Assembly (NCBI RefSeq): GCF_000516555.1
Contig: NZ_AZSJ01000007.1
Location: forward strand, 619,376 to 683,375
Direction of reading: 5' to 3'
From: Afipia sp. P52-10
Lineage (GTDB): Bacteria; Pseudomonadota; Alphaproteobacteria; Rhizobiales; Xanthobacteraceae
Length of the DNA: 64,000 nucleotides
In this document: piece by piece, positions 54,909 through 64,000 of the stretch
Numbering within the stretch: the stretch's first letter is position 1
Layout of the letters: each line of letters starts with the position of its first letter
The notes under the pieces: generated by a model
Databases searched by the model: none
Told to the model about the DNA's origin: nothing
The model's input: only the letters and a program-made list of their open reading frames with translations
Position numbers and translations under genes: made by a program

Positions 54909-55913
54909 TCACGGCTTCTTCGGCTTGTCCTCGTCGTCGAGGCGGTTGGTACCGACGCCGAGGTAGATCAGGATCGGAGCGGCAATGAAGATCGAAGTGT
55001 AGGTACCGACCAGCACCACGCCGAACATCATGGTCGCAGTGAAACTGTGGATGGCCTTGCCGCCGAACAGCAGCAGCGCGAGCAGCGCCAACGTCACGGT
55101 GACGTGGGTGATGATCGAGCGCGACAGCGTCGAGTTGATCGCCAGGTTCAGCAGCTCGGGCATCGGCATCTTCTTGTAGCGCCGCAAGATCTCGCGGATT
55201 CGATCGAAGATGACCACAGTATCGTTCAGCGAGTAGCCGAGAATGGTCAGAAGCGCCGCGATACTGGTGAGGTCGAAGTCGATCTGGGCAATCGACATGA
55301 AGCCGATCGTCAGCACGATGTCGTGGACGTTGGCGATCATCGCGCCGAGCGCGAACTGCCATTCAAACCGGAACCACAGATAGATCAGGATGCCGACGAT
55401 CGCCAGGATCAGGCCGACGGTTCCGTATGCGAGCAGCTCGCTCGAGACGCGCGGACCGACCACCTCGACCCGGCGGTATTCTACAGAATCCCCGAGCGCC
55501 TGCCGCACCTTTTGCACCGCCTGCTGCTGAGCCTCATCGCCGCCCGGCTGCTGCGCAAGCCGGATCAGCACATCCGACGGGCCGCCGAACAGCTGCAGCT
55601 GGACCTCGCCAAGGCCCAGCTCGCTGAGCGTGGTGCGAAGCTGAGCGATGTCAGCGGGGCCGGACTTCTGCTGCACTTCCATCAGCGTGCCGCCGCGGAA
55701 GTCGATGCCGAAGTTCAGTCCGTGGGTGAAATAGAGCGTGATGGCGATGATCGACAGCAGCGCCGAGATCGGAAAGCTGATGCGGCGGAAACGGATGAAG
55801 TCGAACTTGGTGTCGTCCGGCACGATACGCATCGCCGGGATGACACCGTAGATGCTCAACACCGTCAGAACGGTGATGAGCACCCCGAGCGAAATGATGA
55901 TCCAGAATGTCAC
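54909..55913 (-). CDS. secF: Protein translocase subunit SecF
   Basis: 334 residues from GTG 55913, 13 bases after the secD stop, with AAGAAG upstream. SecF helps SecD pull exported proteins across by proton force. The P1 region GLNFGIDFRGGTLMEVQQ and the TM region YSLNDTVVIFDRIRE are conserved, then NSTLSRSIITHVTV. An extra N-terminal helix (TFWIIISLGVLITVLTVLSI) precedes the usual opening MRIVPDDTKFDFIRFR, so an internal start at residue 28 is possible. Confidence 0.92.
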   Translation of the reverse strand: MTFWIIISLGVLITVLTVLSIYGVIPAMRIVPDDTKFDFIRFRRISFPISALLSIIAITLYFTHGLNFGIDFRGGTLMEVQQKSGPADIAQLRTTLSELGLGEVQLQLFGGPSDVLIRLAQQPGGDEAQQQAVQKVRQALGDSVEYRRVEVVGPRVSSELLAYGTVGLILAIVGILIYLWFRFEWQFALGAMIANVHDIVLTIGFMSIAQIDFDLTSIAALLTILGYSLNDTVVIFDRIREILRRYKKMPMPELLNLAINSTLSRSIITHVTVTLALLALLLFGGKAIHSFTATMMFGVVLVGTYTSIFIAAPILIYLGVGTNRLDDEDKPKKP

Positions 55914-55926
55914 GCGCGCTTCTTTC

Positions 55927-57528
55927 TTAGATCGGCACGACCTGCGGCCGTTTCCACCGGACCCACATCGCAACGATCAGCCGGGTGACGGTGAAGGCCG
56001 TGAAGACGGTGGTGATGATGCCGATACCGAACGTCACGGCGAAGCCGCGCACCGGGCCGGTACCGACGTAGAACAACACCGCCGCCGCAATGAAGGTGGT
56101 GATGTTGGAATCGAGAATGGTGGCAAGTGCGCGCGAGAAGCCGGCGTCGATCGCTGAGATCGCACTACGCCCTGCTCGCAGCTCCTCGCGGATGCGCTCG
56201 TAGATCAGCACGTTGGAGTCGACGGCGATGCCGACGGTCAACACCACGCCAGCGATACCCGGCAACGTCAACGTCGCGTTGAGCATCGACAGGATGCCGA
56301 AGATCATCGCCACGTTGATCATCACAGCGACGTTGGCGAAGAAGCCGAACAGGCGGTAGGTCAACAGCATGAAGATGATGACGAGCACCGAGCCCACATA
56401 GGAGGCGAGCTCGCCGGCCTCGATCGAGTCCTGTCCGAGCCCCGGTCCAACGGTGCGCTCCTCAATGATGGTCAGCGGTGCGGGCAGCGCGCCAGCGCGC
56501 AACAGGATCGCAAGATCGTTGGCCTGCTGCACCGTGAAGCCGCCGGAAATCTGCCCCGAACCGCCGGTAATCGGCTCGCGGATGACCGGCGCCGAGATCA
56601 CCTCGTTGTCGAGCACGATCGCGAACGGCAGACCGACATTCTCGGAGGTCGCCTGCGAGAACTTGCGGGCACCCGAGGTGTTGAAACGGAACGATACGAT
56701 CGGCTCACCCGAGCGCTGATCGAAACCCGGCTGCGCATCGGTGAGATCACCGCCGGACACCAACACCTGCTTCTTGATCACATACGGCGTCTTCGGTGCC
56801 TGCGAACTCATCAAGAGTTCGGAATCCGGCGGCAGCCGCCCGCCCTGGGCCTGCTCCGGCGAAATGCTGGTATCGACCATGCGGAAGTCGAGCTTGGCGG
56901 TCTTTCCCAATAGCTCCTTCAGACGGCTCGGGTCCTGCAGACCCGGCACCTGCACCAGGATGCGGTCGATGCCCTGGCGCTGGATCAACGGCTCGACGGT
57001 GCCGAGCTCGTTGACACGGCGTTCGACGATCTGGATCGATTGCTCCACCGACTGGCGGATGCGCTCGGTGATGGCCGCCTGTGGCACAGTCAGGCGAATC
57101 AGGCCTCCGCCGGCATCGCTCACCTCCATGGTCCGCTGGCCGCTGGAACCCAGCAGGCCGCCCAGCGGCTGCGACAGCTCGCGCAGCTTGGCGAGCGCCT
57201 GCGGAGCGTCGGCCTCGGAGACCCGGACCTCGACCACGTCGCCACGGATGTTGATGCCACCGGTGAAACGGATGCGGGCGTCACGCAGCGTCTTGCGCGC
57301 GTCATCGACGACCTGCGCCAGCTTGTCCTTCTTCACCGCATTGGAATCGACCTCCAGCAACAAGTGCGAACCACCCTGCAGGTCGAGACCGAGCACGATG
57401 TGACGCTGTGCCCATTTCGGCCAGGTCTTGACCACATGTTCCGGAACGAAGTTCGGAACGGCGCACAGGCAGACGAGCAACGCGGTCGCAATGATCGCGA
57501 AGACCTTCCAGCGGGTGAAATAAAGCAT
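55927..57528 (-). CDS. secD: Protein translocase subunit SecD
   Basis: 533 residues, usual for alphaproteobacteria. First helix FTRWKVFAIIATALLVCLCA, then GLDLQGGSHLLLEVD (D1 motif), the large periplasmic P1 domain with ERRVNELGTVEPLIQRQG, and the six-helix core with VGPGLGQDSIEAGE, GIAVDSNVLIYERIREEL and LDSNITTFIAA. The Asp of the TM4 motif (AVDSNV) is in place. It forms a complex with SecF and YajC at the SecYEG channel. The ribosome site is weak, and coupling to yajC is likely. Confidence 0.95.
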   Translation of the reverse strand: MLYFTRWKVFAIIATALLVCLCAVPNFVPEHVVKTWPKWAQRHIVLGLDLQGGSHLLLEVDSNAVKKDKLAQVVDDARKTLRDARIRFTGGINIRGDVVEVRVSEADAPQALAKLRELSQPLGGLLGSSGQRTMEVSDAGGGLIRLTVPQAAITERIRQSVEQSIQIVERRVNELGTVEPLIQRQGIDRILVQVPGLQDPSRLKELLGKTAKLDFRMVDTSISPEQAQGGRLPPDSELLMSSQAPKTPYVIKKQVLVSGGDLTDAQPGFDQRSGEPIVSFRFNTSGARKFSQATSENVGLPFAIVLDNEVISAPVIREPITGGSGQISGGFTVQQANDLAILLRAGALPAPLTIIEERTVGPGLGQDSIEAGELASYVGSVLVIIFMLLTYRLFGFFANVAVMINVAMIFGILSMLNATLTLPGIAGVVLTVGIAVDSNVLIYERIREELRAGRSAISAIDAGFSRALATILDSNITTFIAAAVLFYVGTGPVRGFAVTFGIGIITTVFTAFTVTRLIVAMWVRWKRPQVVPI

Positions 57529-57563
57529 GGCGCTTGACCGTTTCGCTTGCAGCGGAGCCGGCG

Positions 57564-57905
57564 CTAGCTTGCCGCCGCCTCGTCCTTGGCCGGTTCGCCT
57601 TTGGCACGTACCGCCGTAATCATCTGCCGCATCTGCCGGATTCGCACGCCGTCGGCGACCTCGATTTCCACCTGGTCGTCATCGACCACCTTGGTCACCT
57701 TGCCGACCATGCCGCCGGAGGTGACGATGCTGTCGCCGCGGCGCAGGTTCTTGACCATTTCGGCATGGTCTTTCACGCGCTTCTGCTGCGGGCGCAGGAT
57801 CAGGAAGTACATGATGACGAAAATCAGCGCGAACGGCAGCAGCGAGGTAAGCAGGCTGGTGGTGTCGCCGCCGGCAGCTTGCGCAAACGCAGGGGTAATG
57901 AACAT
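57564..57905 (-). CDS. yajC: Preprotein translocase subunit YajC
   Basis: 113 residues from ATG 57905 (MFITPAFAQAAGG), with AAGGA upstream; the longer frame is rejected. One helix (SLLPFALIFVIMYFLILRPQ) carries the conserved FLILRPQQKR end, followed by a cytosolic domain with GDSIVTSGGMVGKVTKVVDDDQVEIEVADG. First gene of the SecDF unit. Confidence 0.93.
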   Translation of the reverse strand: MFITPAFAQAAGGDTTSLLTSLLPFALIFVIMYFLILRPQQKRVKDHAEMVKNLRRGDSIVTSGGMVGKVTKVVDDDQVEIEVADGVRIRQMRQMITAVRAKGEPAKDEAAAS

Positions 57906-58079
57906 GGAAGGTCCTTCAGGCGGAATCATCGCGGAGGCCAAATCGGCTGATTTGGCCAAAATTCGCGCGGACTATAACGACCAGCGCCCCAATTGCAACG
58001 GCAGCTAAGGCCTTGATTTATGGGCCGCTTGCGGGAGAGCCGCGGCCTCGTTATGCCTGCGGGCAAAGGAAGTGCCGTG

Positions 58080-59063
58080 ATGACCAAAAAGCCTGAAAAA
58101 AAGCAGCCCCCCCGCAAAACCAATCCCCGTAAACCCGCGAAGGCAGCCAGCGCGACAAAACGTCCGCAACGGGCGGCCTTGCCCCCTGAACTCGACGCCA
58201 GCGAGCGGATTGCCCGCGCCCTGGAAGCGATCGCCGCCCGTCTGCCGGGAGCCGCTCCCGCAGATCAACCCGAAAATCCTCTGGCCCAGGCGGACGCATT
58301 CGTTTGGCATCCCGCTGGTCGGCTGATTCCCGTGCCGCGCGTCAGCCGGGTCGAACTCGCGCTCTTGAAGGGCGTCGACCGCATGCGCGACATCCTGACC
58401 GAGAACACCGAGCGCTTCGCTACCGGCTTGCCCGCCAACAACGCCCTGCTGTGGGGAGCGCGCGGCATGGGAAAATCGTCCCTCGTCAAGGCTGTGCATG
58501 CGAGCGTGAATGCATCACCTGAGGTGAACGGCAAGCTCAAGCTGATCGAGATCCATCGCGAGGACATCGAGACCCTGCCGGTGCTGATGACGATGCTGCG
58601 CGGCGCCAGCGAGCGGATCATCGTGTTCTGCGACGACCTCTCCTTCGACGGCAACGATGCATCCTATAAGTCGTTGAAGGCCGTGCTCGAAGGCGGCATC
58701 GAGGGTCGGCCGGACAACGTTATCCTCTACGCGACCTCGAACCGGCGCCACCTGCTCGCGCGCGAAATGATCGAGAACGAGCGCTCGACTTCGATCAATC
58801 CCGGCGAAGCGGTCGAGGAGAAGGTGTCGCTGTCCGATCGTTTCGGACTGTGGCTCGGCTTCCATCGCTGCAGCCAGGACGAATACCTGGCGATGGTCCA
58901 GGGCTACTGCGACCACTACGGCATCACGATCGCCGAGGACGAACTGCATCGCGAGGCGCTGGAATGGTCCACCACCCGCGGCTCACGGTCGGGCCGCGTC
59001 GCCTGGCAGTTCGTGCAAGACCTGGCCGGCCGCAAGAAAGTGCGCCTCACGACGAAGGCCTGA
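58080..59063 (+). CDS. DUF815-type AAA-like ATPase
   Basis: 327 residues from ATG 58080 (MTKKPEKK). The N-terminus is Lys/Ala-rich and basic, and a linker leads to the ATPase at about residue 100. Walker A is LLWGARGMGKSSLVKA, Walker B is RIIVFCDDLSFDG, and a sensor-like ILYATSNRRHLL follows. The C-terminal part (HYGITIAEDELHREALEWST) is the lid region. DUF815 proteins are ring-forming-like ATPases of unknown target. It is divergent to yajC and ends in a hairpin. Confidence 0.82.
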   Translation: MTKKPEKKQPPRKTNPRKPAKAASATKRPQRAALPPELDASERIARALEAIAARLPGAAPADQPENPLAQADAFVWHPAGRLIPVPRVSRVELALLKGVDRMRDILTENTERFATGLPANNALLWGARGMGKSSLVKAVHASVNASPEVNGKLKLIEIHREDIETLPVLMTMLRGASERIIVFCDDLSFDGNDASYKSLKAVLEGGIEGRPDNVILYATSNRRHLLAREMIENERSTSINPGEAVEEKVSLSDRFGLWLGFHRCSQDEYLAMVQGYCDHYGITIAEDELHREALEWSTTRGSRSGRVAWQFVQDLAGRKKVRLTTKA

Positions 59064-59086
59064 TCCCGTCATAGGAATCAGGCCTT
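59055..59086 (+). terminator. Hairpin overlapping the ATPase stop codon
   Basis: AAGGCCTGAT (59055-59064) pairs with ATCAGGCCTT (59077-59086). The TGA stop lies in the left arm. No long T-run follows. Confidence 0.55.
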
Positions 59087-59144
59087 TGCTGATGTCGTAT
59101 CCGGGCCGGCACCGTTCTGGAGCCGGCTGACTGAAGCTGGCCGC

Positions 59145-60494
59145 TCAGGTCCCGTTCAGGAATTTAGACGGGTCGACGGGGGTTGAACCCTGACGGATTT
59201 CGAAGTGGAGCTGCGGGGACGCCACTTCTCCCGTCTGACCCGCCTTGGCAATGGTCTGGCCGCGCTTGATCGTCTCGCCGCGCTTGACCATCAGCTCGCT
59301 CGCGTGGGCATACGCGGTGACATAGCCGTTGGAATGCCGCACCAGAACCAGATTGCCATAACCTTTCAACTCGTTGCCGGCGTATGTGACGACGCCGTCT
59401 TCGGCCGCCTTAACCGGCGTGCCCTCCGGCACGGCGACGTTGATGCCGTCGTTCTGCTTGCCGTTGGTCTTCGCCCCGTAGGCGGTGATCACCCGGCCGC
59501 GCACGGGCCAGCGGAACGACGGAAGACCGCCCGTCGCATCTTGCCGAGCCTCTTTCTCGATCTCCTTGGTTTCGGAGGCGAGATTGGCGCTTTCCTTCTT
59601 GGATGGAATCTCCGCCACGACGACGGGCGTAGGTGCAGCCGCTGCAGGCGCGGGCTTGGCGGAAGCCACGACCGGTGCGGGCTTCGGCTGCAGCGCGGGA
59701 GCCGGAGCCTGTGCGACGGCGACACCCTTCCCGCCTGGAATGGTCAGCCGCTGGCCGATCTTCAACTGCACGGTCACCGGCAGGTTATTGGCCCTGGCAA
59801 GCTGCGCTGCCGGAATGTTGTTCTTGCGCGCGATGCTGTGCAGCGTCTCGCCTGGGTTCACGACGTGAGCGCCGCCGCGCGCCACCGAGGCAACCGCGGC
59901 CGGCTTGGTTTGCGGAGCGGCCAATGCCGGCGCGGCCTGCGCGACGCGCCGCGGAATGACGAGCTGCTGGCCCGGCTGCAGGTTGCGCGGGGTCGGCAGG
60001 CCATTTGCCTTCATGATCTCCCGCGCCGGCACACCGTAGCGTTGCGCGAGCGTATCGACGGTATCGCTGGTGCCGACGATGATGGTCGTCCCGTCAGCCG
60101 TGCTCCAGGTTCCATTGGCGGCAATCGAACGCGGAGAAGCGCTTGCGGTGGTCTCGATCGGCTTGGACGGCGGTGCGTAGGCGGCAACGCCGCGCCCGCC
60201 TCCGGAGACGCCGGACGGCTGCAGGCTGCCCTGGCGCTGATAACCATAAGCCGGTGCAGTCTGCGGCGGCGCGCCGTATTGCGGAAGCGGACGACTCTCG
60301 ACCCGCCCATAAGGCGCGGCAGGCGCCGGCGGCGGGGCAACACTCCCTGTCGCCTCCTGTTGGCGCGTCGCGAAAGGGTTTTCAGCGAAACGGTGAGAAT
60401 CTGCGCTGCAGCCAGCCAGACCAGCGGAGACTAGCGCGACGACCGCTACAGGCGATGCGCGGCGCGCACGAAACAACTCGGCGACACGGGACAT
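59145..60494 (-). CDS. LysM/M23 (LytM) lipoprotein, NlpD/DipM-like with degenerate catalytic site
   Basis: 449 residues. A lipobox lies in VSAGLAGC (Cys29), then a Pro/Gly-rich linker, LysM 1 (~140-185, VDTLAQRYGVPAREIMKANG) and LysM 2 (~208-255, GETLHSIARKNNIPAAQLAR), a second Ala/Pro linker and a LytM domain from about 330. In active M23 enzymes the zinc ligands are H-x3-D ... H-x-H. Here the first His and Asp are Asn (GKQNDGINVAVP), while HSNGYVTAYAH and LHFEIRQ keep the later ones. It is therefore probably not a peptidase but an activator of amidases, like NlpD and EnvC. It lies downstream of pcm, as in many proteobacteria. Confidence 0.85.
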   Translation of the reverse strand: MSRVAELFRARRASPVAVVALVSAGLAGCSADSHRFAENPFATRQQEATGSVAPPPAPAAPYGRVESRPLPQYGAPPQTAPAYGYQRQGSLQPSGVSGGGRGVAAYAPPSKPIETTASASPRSIAANGTWSTADGTTIIVGTSDTVDTLAQRYGVPAREIMKANGLPTPRNLQPGQQLVIPRRVAQAAPALAAPQTKPAAVASVARGGAHVVNPGETLHSIARKNNIPAAQLARANNLPVTVQLKIGQRLTIPGGKGVAVAQAPAPALQPKPAPVVASAKPAPAAAAPTPVVVAEIPSKKESANLASETKEIEKEARQDATGGLPSFRWPVRGRVITAYGAKTNGKQNDGINVAVPEGTPVKAAEDGVVTYAGNELKGYGNLVLVRHSNGYVTAYAHASELMVKRGETIKRGQTIAKAGQTGEVASPQLHFEIRQGSTPVDPSKFLNGT

Positions 60495-60668
60495 GGTTAC
60501 TCACTCGCACGCAACTCGAACTAAATTGAGTTAACACGCGGGCAGTAAATAAACCCTTTCGCCTGCCACAATCGTCTGATCGCACTCGCAAAACCCTGGT
60601 TCTTGGTACGCAGCGTCATGCTGACGTGCGCGGGGCCATGCCGGTCGTGAGCAGCTCAACGTGCCCTG

Positions 60669-61319
60669 TCAAAGCTGACGCGCAATCCCACGCAGCGCCG
60701 GGACGAAGCGAACCTCGAGCAGATCCTCCCGCGCAACGCCGTCGGCGCTGCGGGTGAACCGTGTCAGCATCTGTGTCCCCTGCTGCGGTCCGACCGGCGC
60801 AAGCAGAATGCCCTCCTTCGTCAGTCGCCCCAGCAGCTCATCCGGGACAGCCTCCATCGCCGCGGTCACCATGATGCGATCGAACAGGCCGAGCTCATCC
60901 GGCAGGTCGTAGCCGTCCACCGTCTGCACCTCGACATTGTCGCGCGACAGCCGTTGCAGGCGAAGCCGCGCACGGTCCGCCAGCGTCCGAAAGCGCTCCA
61001 CCGAAACCACCTCGGCGGCGAGATGCGACAGCACCGCGGCCTGATAGCCCGACCCGGTGCCGATCTCCAGCACGCGATGATGCGGCCGCAGCCGGAGCTG
61101 CTCGGTCATGTAGGCAACGACGAACGGCTGGCTGATCGTCTGCCCGCAAGCGATCGGCAGCGCGGCATCGGCATAGGCTTCCTCGCGTGTACCCGCTTCG
61201 ACGAACTCCTCGCGCGGGACTTCGTCCATCGCTTTCAGCACCGCATGATCGACGATGCCGCGACGGCGCAGCAGGAGCTGAAAGTTCATCCTTTCGTTAG
61301 AAGAATCGTCCGAAGACAC
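60669..61319 (-). CDS. pcm: Protein-L-isoaspartate O-methyltransferase
   Basis: 216 residues from GTG 61319 ([20 protein letters not shown]); an ATG at 61289 would be too short for the family. It repairs isoaspartyl sites of damaged proteins by SAM-dependent methylation. The SAM site [18 protein letters not shown], then [13 protein letters not shown] with the active-site Ser and VTAAMEAVP are complete. It is usually next to surE and an nlpD-type gene; here the nlpD side is kept but two genes lie toward surE. Confidence 0.93.
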   Translation of the reverse strand: MSSDDSSNERMNFQLLLRRRGIVDHAVLKAMDEVPREEFVEAGTREEAYADAALPIACGQTISQPFVVAYMTEQLRLRPHHRVLEIGTGSGYQAAVLSHLAAEVVSVERFRTLADRARLRLQRLSRDNVEVQTVDGYDLPDELGLFDRIMVTAAMEAVPDELLGRLTKEGILLAPVGPQQGTQMLTRFTRSADGVAREDLLEVRFVPALRGIARQL

Positions 61320-61429
61320 GGCCGCAAAACTCGCCTGAAGAATCGATGCGAGTGGCACAATAGCACTGTGCGGCCGAAGTTTGACCGGCCGAAGGCATTT
61401 ACGCTGCGACGCAACCACGCCTTGGAGCG

Positions 61430-61777
61430 TCAGGCCGCTTGTCCGCCGGCGATGATCACCTTCTCCTCGGTGATGAACATCTTGATCCGTCCGATGAAGA
61501 TCGCCCCGTGGGCGCGCAGCGCCTTCATCTCCGGGCTTTCGAGCGCCTGCTGCATCGATGCCTTGTCGTCGTACCAGAGCTCGGCAATGCCATCGGCCTG
61601 AACCTGCTGGTCCGGGATGTCCGCCCGGCTGGGTTCATCAACGATCAGCGAGAGCACGTAGCGCCGGAGGCCCGGCACTGACAGCGCCATCGGTGCGTGA
61701 TCGTCGACCCAGTGGCGCAGGAATTCCTCGCGCGTCATGCCGTCCTTGCGCGTCAACAGGGCAATGCTTTTGATCAT
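61430..61777 (-). CDS. EthD-family dimeric alpha-beta barrel protein
   Basis: 115 residues. [20 protein letters not shown], then [20 protein letters not shown] carry the EthD/antibiotic-biosynthesis monooxygenase-like fold with the conserved HWxxxH. The C-terminal segment [15 protein letters not shown] ends the fold. Family members often act beside degradation enzymes. Lies 25 bases after the TctC-type gene and probably shares its message. Confidence 0.8.
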   Translation of the reverse strand: MIKSIALLTRKDGMTREEFLRHWVDDHAPMALSVPGLRRYVLSLIVDEPSRADIPDQQVQADGIAELWYDDKASMQQALESPEMKALRAHGAIFIGRIKMFITEEKVIIAGGQAA

Positions 61778-61802
61778 GATCGTCTCCGCCGTGTGATAAG
61801 CG

Positions 61803-62807
61803 TCAGTTCACGCTCGCGCCCGAGACCGCGATCACCTCGCGGAAACGGGCGATCTCTTTCGCCGTGAACGCCGACAGCTCGGCAGGGCCGGCAAACTCGA
61901 TTGCCGTGCCAGTGCCGGCGAGACGCCGCTGCAGGTCCGCATCCGCCATCGCCCGCTCGAACGCCTTGGTGAGCGTGTCGATGATCGCCTGCGGCGCGCC
62001 AACCGGTGCATAAATCGCATTCCACGAGGCGAACACGAAGTCCGGGTAGCCGCTTTCGATCATCGTCGGCACGTCCGGCAATTCGGCAAGCCGGGTCGCA
62101 CCGAGCGTCGCCAGCGGGATCAGTTGCTTCGCCTCCACATAGCCTTTCAGCGGCAGGTACGGATAAAAGATCATCGAGGTACGGCCGCTGAGCAAATCTT
62201 GAAAGACCTGTCCGCCGTTGTAAGGCACGTGCAGCAGTTGCAAGCCGGCCGCCTTGTTGAACGAAGCGCCGGCGAGATGCGCCGAGGTGCCGCTGCCGGT
62301 CGATGCATAGTTCAGCTTCTCCGGCTGCTTCTTCGCCAACGCCACGAGTTCGGCGACCGTGCGCGCCTGCACATCCGGATGCACCACCAGCACCAACGGC
62401 TGGCTGGCGATGCGTGCGACCGGCGCGAAGTCCTTCATCGGATCGTACTTGATCGATTTGTAGAGGCTGATGTTCACCGCCTGCGTCTGGCTCGTTCCCC
62501 ACAACAGCGTGTAGCCATCCGCCGTCGAGCGAGCCGCGGACTCCGCACCGAGGCTGCCGCCGGCACCAGCCTTGTTCTCGATCACCAGCCGCTGGCCAAG
62601 CAAATCCGATACTTTCTCCGTCACCTGCCGTGCGAGCAGATCGGTGGTCGTGCCGGCCGCATACGGTACGACCAGACGGACCGGGCGATCGGGATAGGTC
62701 TGCGCGAAGCTCGCGCGCAGCGACAGCGGAGTAGCGGCTGCAGCAAGCGCTCCCGCGACCAAGGTGCGGCGGTTAAGTGAGACTGATGATGGATTGCGTG
62801 ATGACAT
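61803..62807 (-). CDS. Tripartite tricarboxylate transporter-type (Bug/TctC) substrate-binding protein
   Basis: 334 residues. A signal peptide with RR (LNRRTLVAGALAAAATPLSL) ends at FAQ, then TYPDRPVRLVVPYAAGTTTD is the TctC opening. Later markers are ADGYTLLWGT, LLHVPYNGG and LPDVPTMIESGYP. It binds an unknown carboxylate in the periplasm. Membrane components are absent. With the EthD gene it forms a two-gene unit inserted between surE and pcm. Confidence 0.87.
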   Translation of the reverse strand: MSSRNPSSVSLNRRTLVAGALAAAATPLSLRASFAQTYPDRPVRLVVPYAAGTTTDLLARQVTEKVSDLLGQRLVIENKAGAGGSLGAESAARSTADGYTLLWGTSQTQAVNISLYKSIKYDPMKDFAPVARIASQPLVLVVHPDVQARTVAELVALAKKQPEKLNYASTGSGTSAHLAGASFNKAAGLQLLHVPYNGGQVFQDLLSGRTSMIFYPYLPLKGYVEAKQLIPLATLGATRLAELPDVPTMIESGYPDFVFASWNAIYAPVGAPQAIIDTLTKAFERAMADADLQRRLAGTGTAIEFAGPAELSAFTAKEIARFREVIAVSGASVN

Positions 62808-63014
62808 CGACCCGCGCCTCCGGTTCGCGTTTACTCGCTACGCACCGATGAGATTTTCATTCGACGCGCTCTCCGATCAAGCGACGCGAATGCACATCGC
62901 AAGGCGAGAAACGCGTCTAGAGACCTCGCACGCGGCCCTTGGACGGTCAACACGGAGACGTTGACAACTGCGTCGCTTCGTGCCGCGGCACGAAACCACG
63001 CGCAGCAATCAACG

Positions 63015-63782
63015 TTATTTCAGCAGGTCGATGAGTTTGCCGGCATAGGCGTCGTCGGTGAGATTGAGCTTGAGCGGCGTCACCGAAACGCATTTGCGCG
63101 CGAGCGCATCGAGGTCAGTGCCGGCGATCGGCGGCTCGACGGCCTGCAAGCGCTCGAAGCCGATCCAGTAATAATCGTTGCCGCGTCCGTCCTTGCGGCC
63201 ATCGATCCGCAGGAAGCCCTGGTTGCGCTTGCCCTGCCGCGCGATCACCACGCCTGTCACATCGGCGGGCGCGCAATTCGGGAAGTTGATGTTGACGACC
63301 ACCTCCGGCGGCACGCCGGTCTTGAAGATCTTGCGCACGATCTCCGGCCCGTGGGTCAGCGCCGTATCCCACGGCATGTTCTGCCGCGTCTCGATGCCGA
63401 ACTCCTGACTGAGCGCGAACGAGGGGATGCCAAGGATCGCCCCCTCCATCGCGCCGGCGATCGTGCCGGAATAGACGACATCCTCGGCGACGTTGCGCCC
63501 GCGGTTGACGCCGGAGAGAACCAGATCGGGCCGTTTGTCCTTGATGATATGGCGCACGCCCATGATCACGCAGTCGGTCGGCGTGCCGCGCACCGCGTAG
63601 TGGCGCGGCGAGATTTCACGCAACCGCAGCGGATCGTTCAGCGACAGCGAGTGCGACACGCCGGACTGGTCGCTTTCCGGAGCGACCACCCACACGTCGT
63701 CGGACAGCTGCTTGGCGATATCCTCAACGACCTTGATGCCGGGAGCGTTGATGCCGTCGTCGTTGGTGCAGAGAATGCGCAT
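63015..63782 (-). CDS. surE: 5'/3'-nucleotidase SurE
   Basis: 255 residues. MRILCTNDDGINAPG is the metal-binding opening, then VAPESDQSGVSHSLSL, TPTDCVIMGVRH and LVLSGVNRGRNVAEDVVYSG are the SurE core. It removes phosphate from nucleotides and helps survival in stationary phase. Six bases separate it from the serS stop, so the two are one transcript. Usually followed by pcm; here separated from it by the tctC-ethD unit. Confidence 0.95.
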   Translation of the reverse strand: MRILCTNDDGINAPGIKVVEDIAKQLSDDVWVVAPESDQSGVSHSLSLNDPLRLREISPRHYAVRGTPTDCVIMGVRHIIKDKRPDLVLSGVNRGRNVAEDVVYSGTIAGAMEGAILGIPSFALSQEFGIETRQNMPWDTALTHGPEIVRKIFKTGVPPEVVVNINFPNCAPADVTGVVIARQGKRNQGFLRIDGRKDGRGNDYYWIGFERLQAVEPPIAGTDLDALARKCVSVTPLKLNLTDDAYAGKLIDLLK

Positions 63783-63788
63783 GCCGCC

Positions 63789-64000
<212 letters not shown>

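Overview
The window reads as chromosomal DNA of a GC-rich alphaproteobacterium of the Bradyrhizobium / Rhodopseudomonas / Afipia group (Nitrobacteraceae). The support is: a beta-1,3;1,6-glucan locus of the ndvB/ndvC type; alphaproteobacterial LexA boxes (GTTC-N7-GTTC) in front of ssb and uvrA; a yajC-secD-secF cluster next to Mth938-like, phytoene-synthase-like and trmFO genes; many small secreted or membrane proteins typical of the group; and several families of intergenic palindromic repeats of the kind common in these genomes. Almost all genes are housekeeping or ordinary accessory genes. There is no phage, IS element, CRISPR array or rRNA operon.

Region by region. 1-4.8 kb: cyclic glucan locus (ndvC-like, a small periplasmic protein, ndvB). 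5.3-6.2 kb: tRNA-Lys(UUU) followed by an AT-richer patch holding a triply frameshifted NDT/TIR-like gene, probably an island remnant. 6.4-13.4 kb: lipid A deacylase, a TctC-type binding protein, cupin, EamA and GrlR-like proteins, and many small secreted or membrane proteins. 13.7-18.1 kb: two tandem CYP153 cytochromes P450 and a DHA2-type MFS transporter. 18.3-29.2 kb: PilZ protein, cysK, then tgt-queA-cyclophilins-coaD and gyrA, mostly on the minus strand. 29-35 kb: DUF2306-like protein, dmeF, transglutaminase-like protein, Pr6Pr-like protein, ssb, an outer membrane protein, then a repeat-rich spacer. 35.5-46.8 kb: uvrA, a K+ channel-like protein with a zinc ribbon, small enzymes, tandem GNATs, DUF3597, DUF2189 and a patatin. 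46.8-51.6 kb: DAHP synthase with an aromatic leader-peptide attenuator, a lytic transglycosylase, a copper-handling pair and DUF1127. 51.8-64 kb: trmFO, then on the minus strand serS-surE-[tctC-ethD]-pcm-LysM/M23 and yajC-secD-secF-Mth938-phytoene-synthase-like.

The genes fall into several working groups: envelope glucan synthesis (ndv), queuosine tRNA modification (queA, tgt), SOS repair (ssb, uvrA under LexA), protein export and probable respiratory complex I assembly (secDF cluster), terminal oxidation of alkyl chains (CYP153 pair), metal handling (dmeF and the YcnI-PCuAC fusion) and aromatic amino acid synthesis (attenuated DAHP synthase).

The most interesting signals are: the Tyr/Phe/Trp-rich leader and attenuator before DAHP synthase (47949-48085); a Tgt that has lost all four zinc ligands; the frameshifted NDT/TIR-like gene beside tRNA-Lys; the YcnI-PCuAC fusion; homologues of two mitochondrial complex I assembly factors coupled to secF; and repeated independent 14-17 bp tandem duplications in spacers. 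No clearly new multi-gene system was found.
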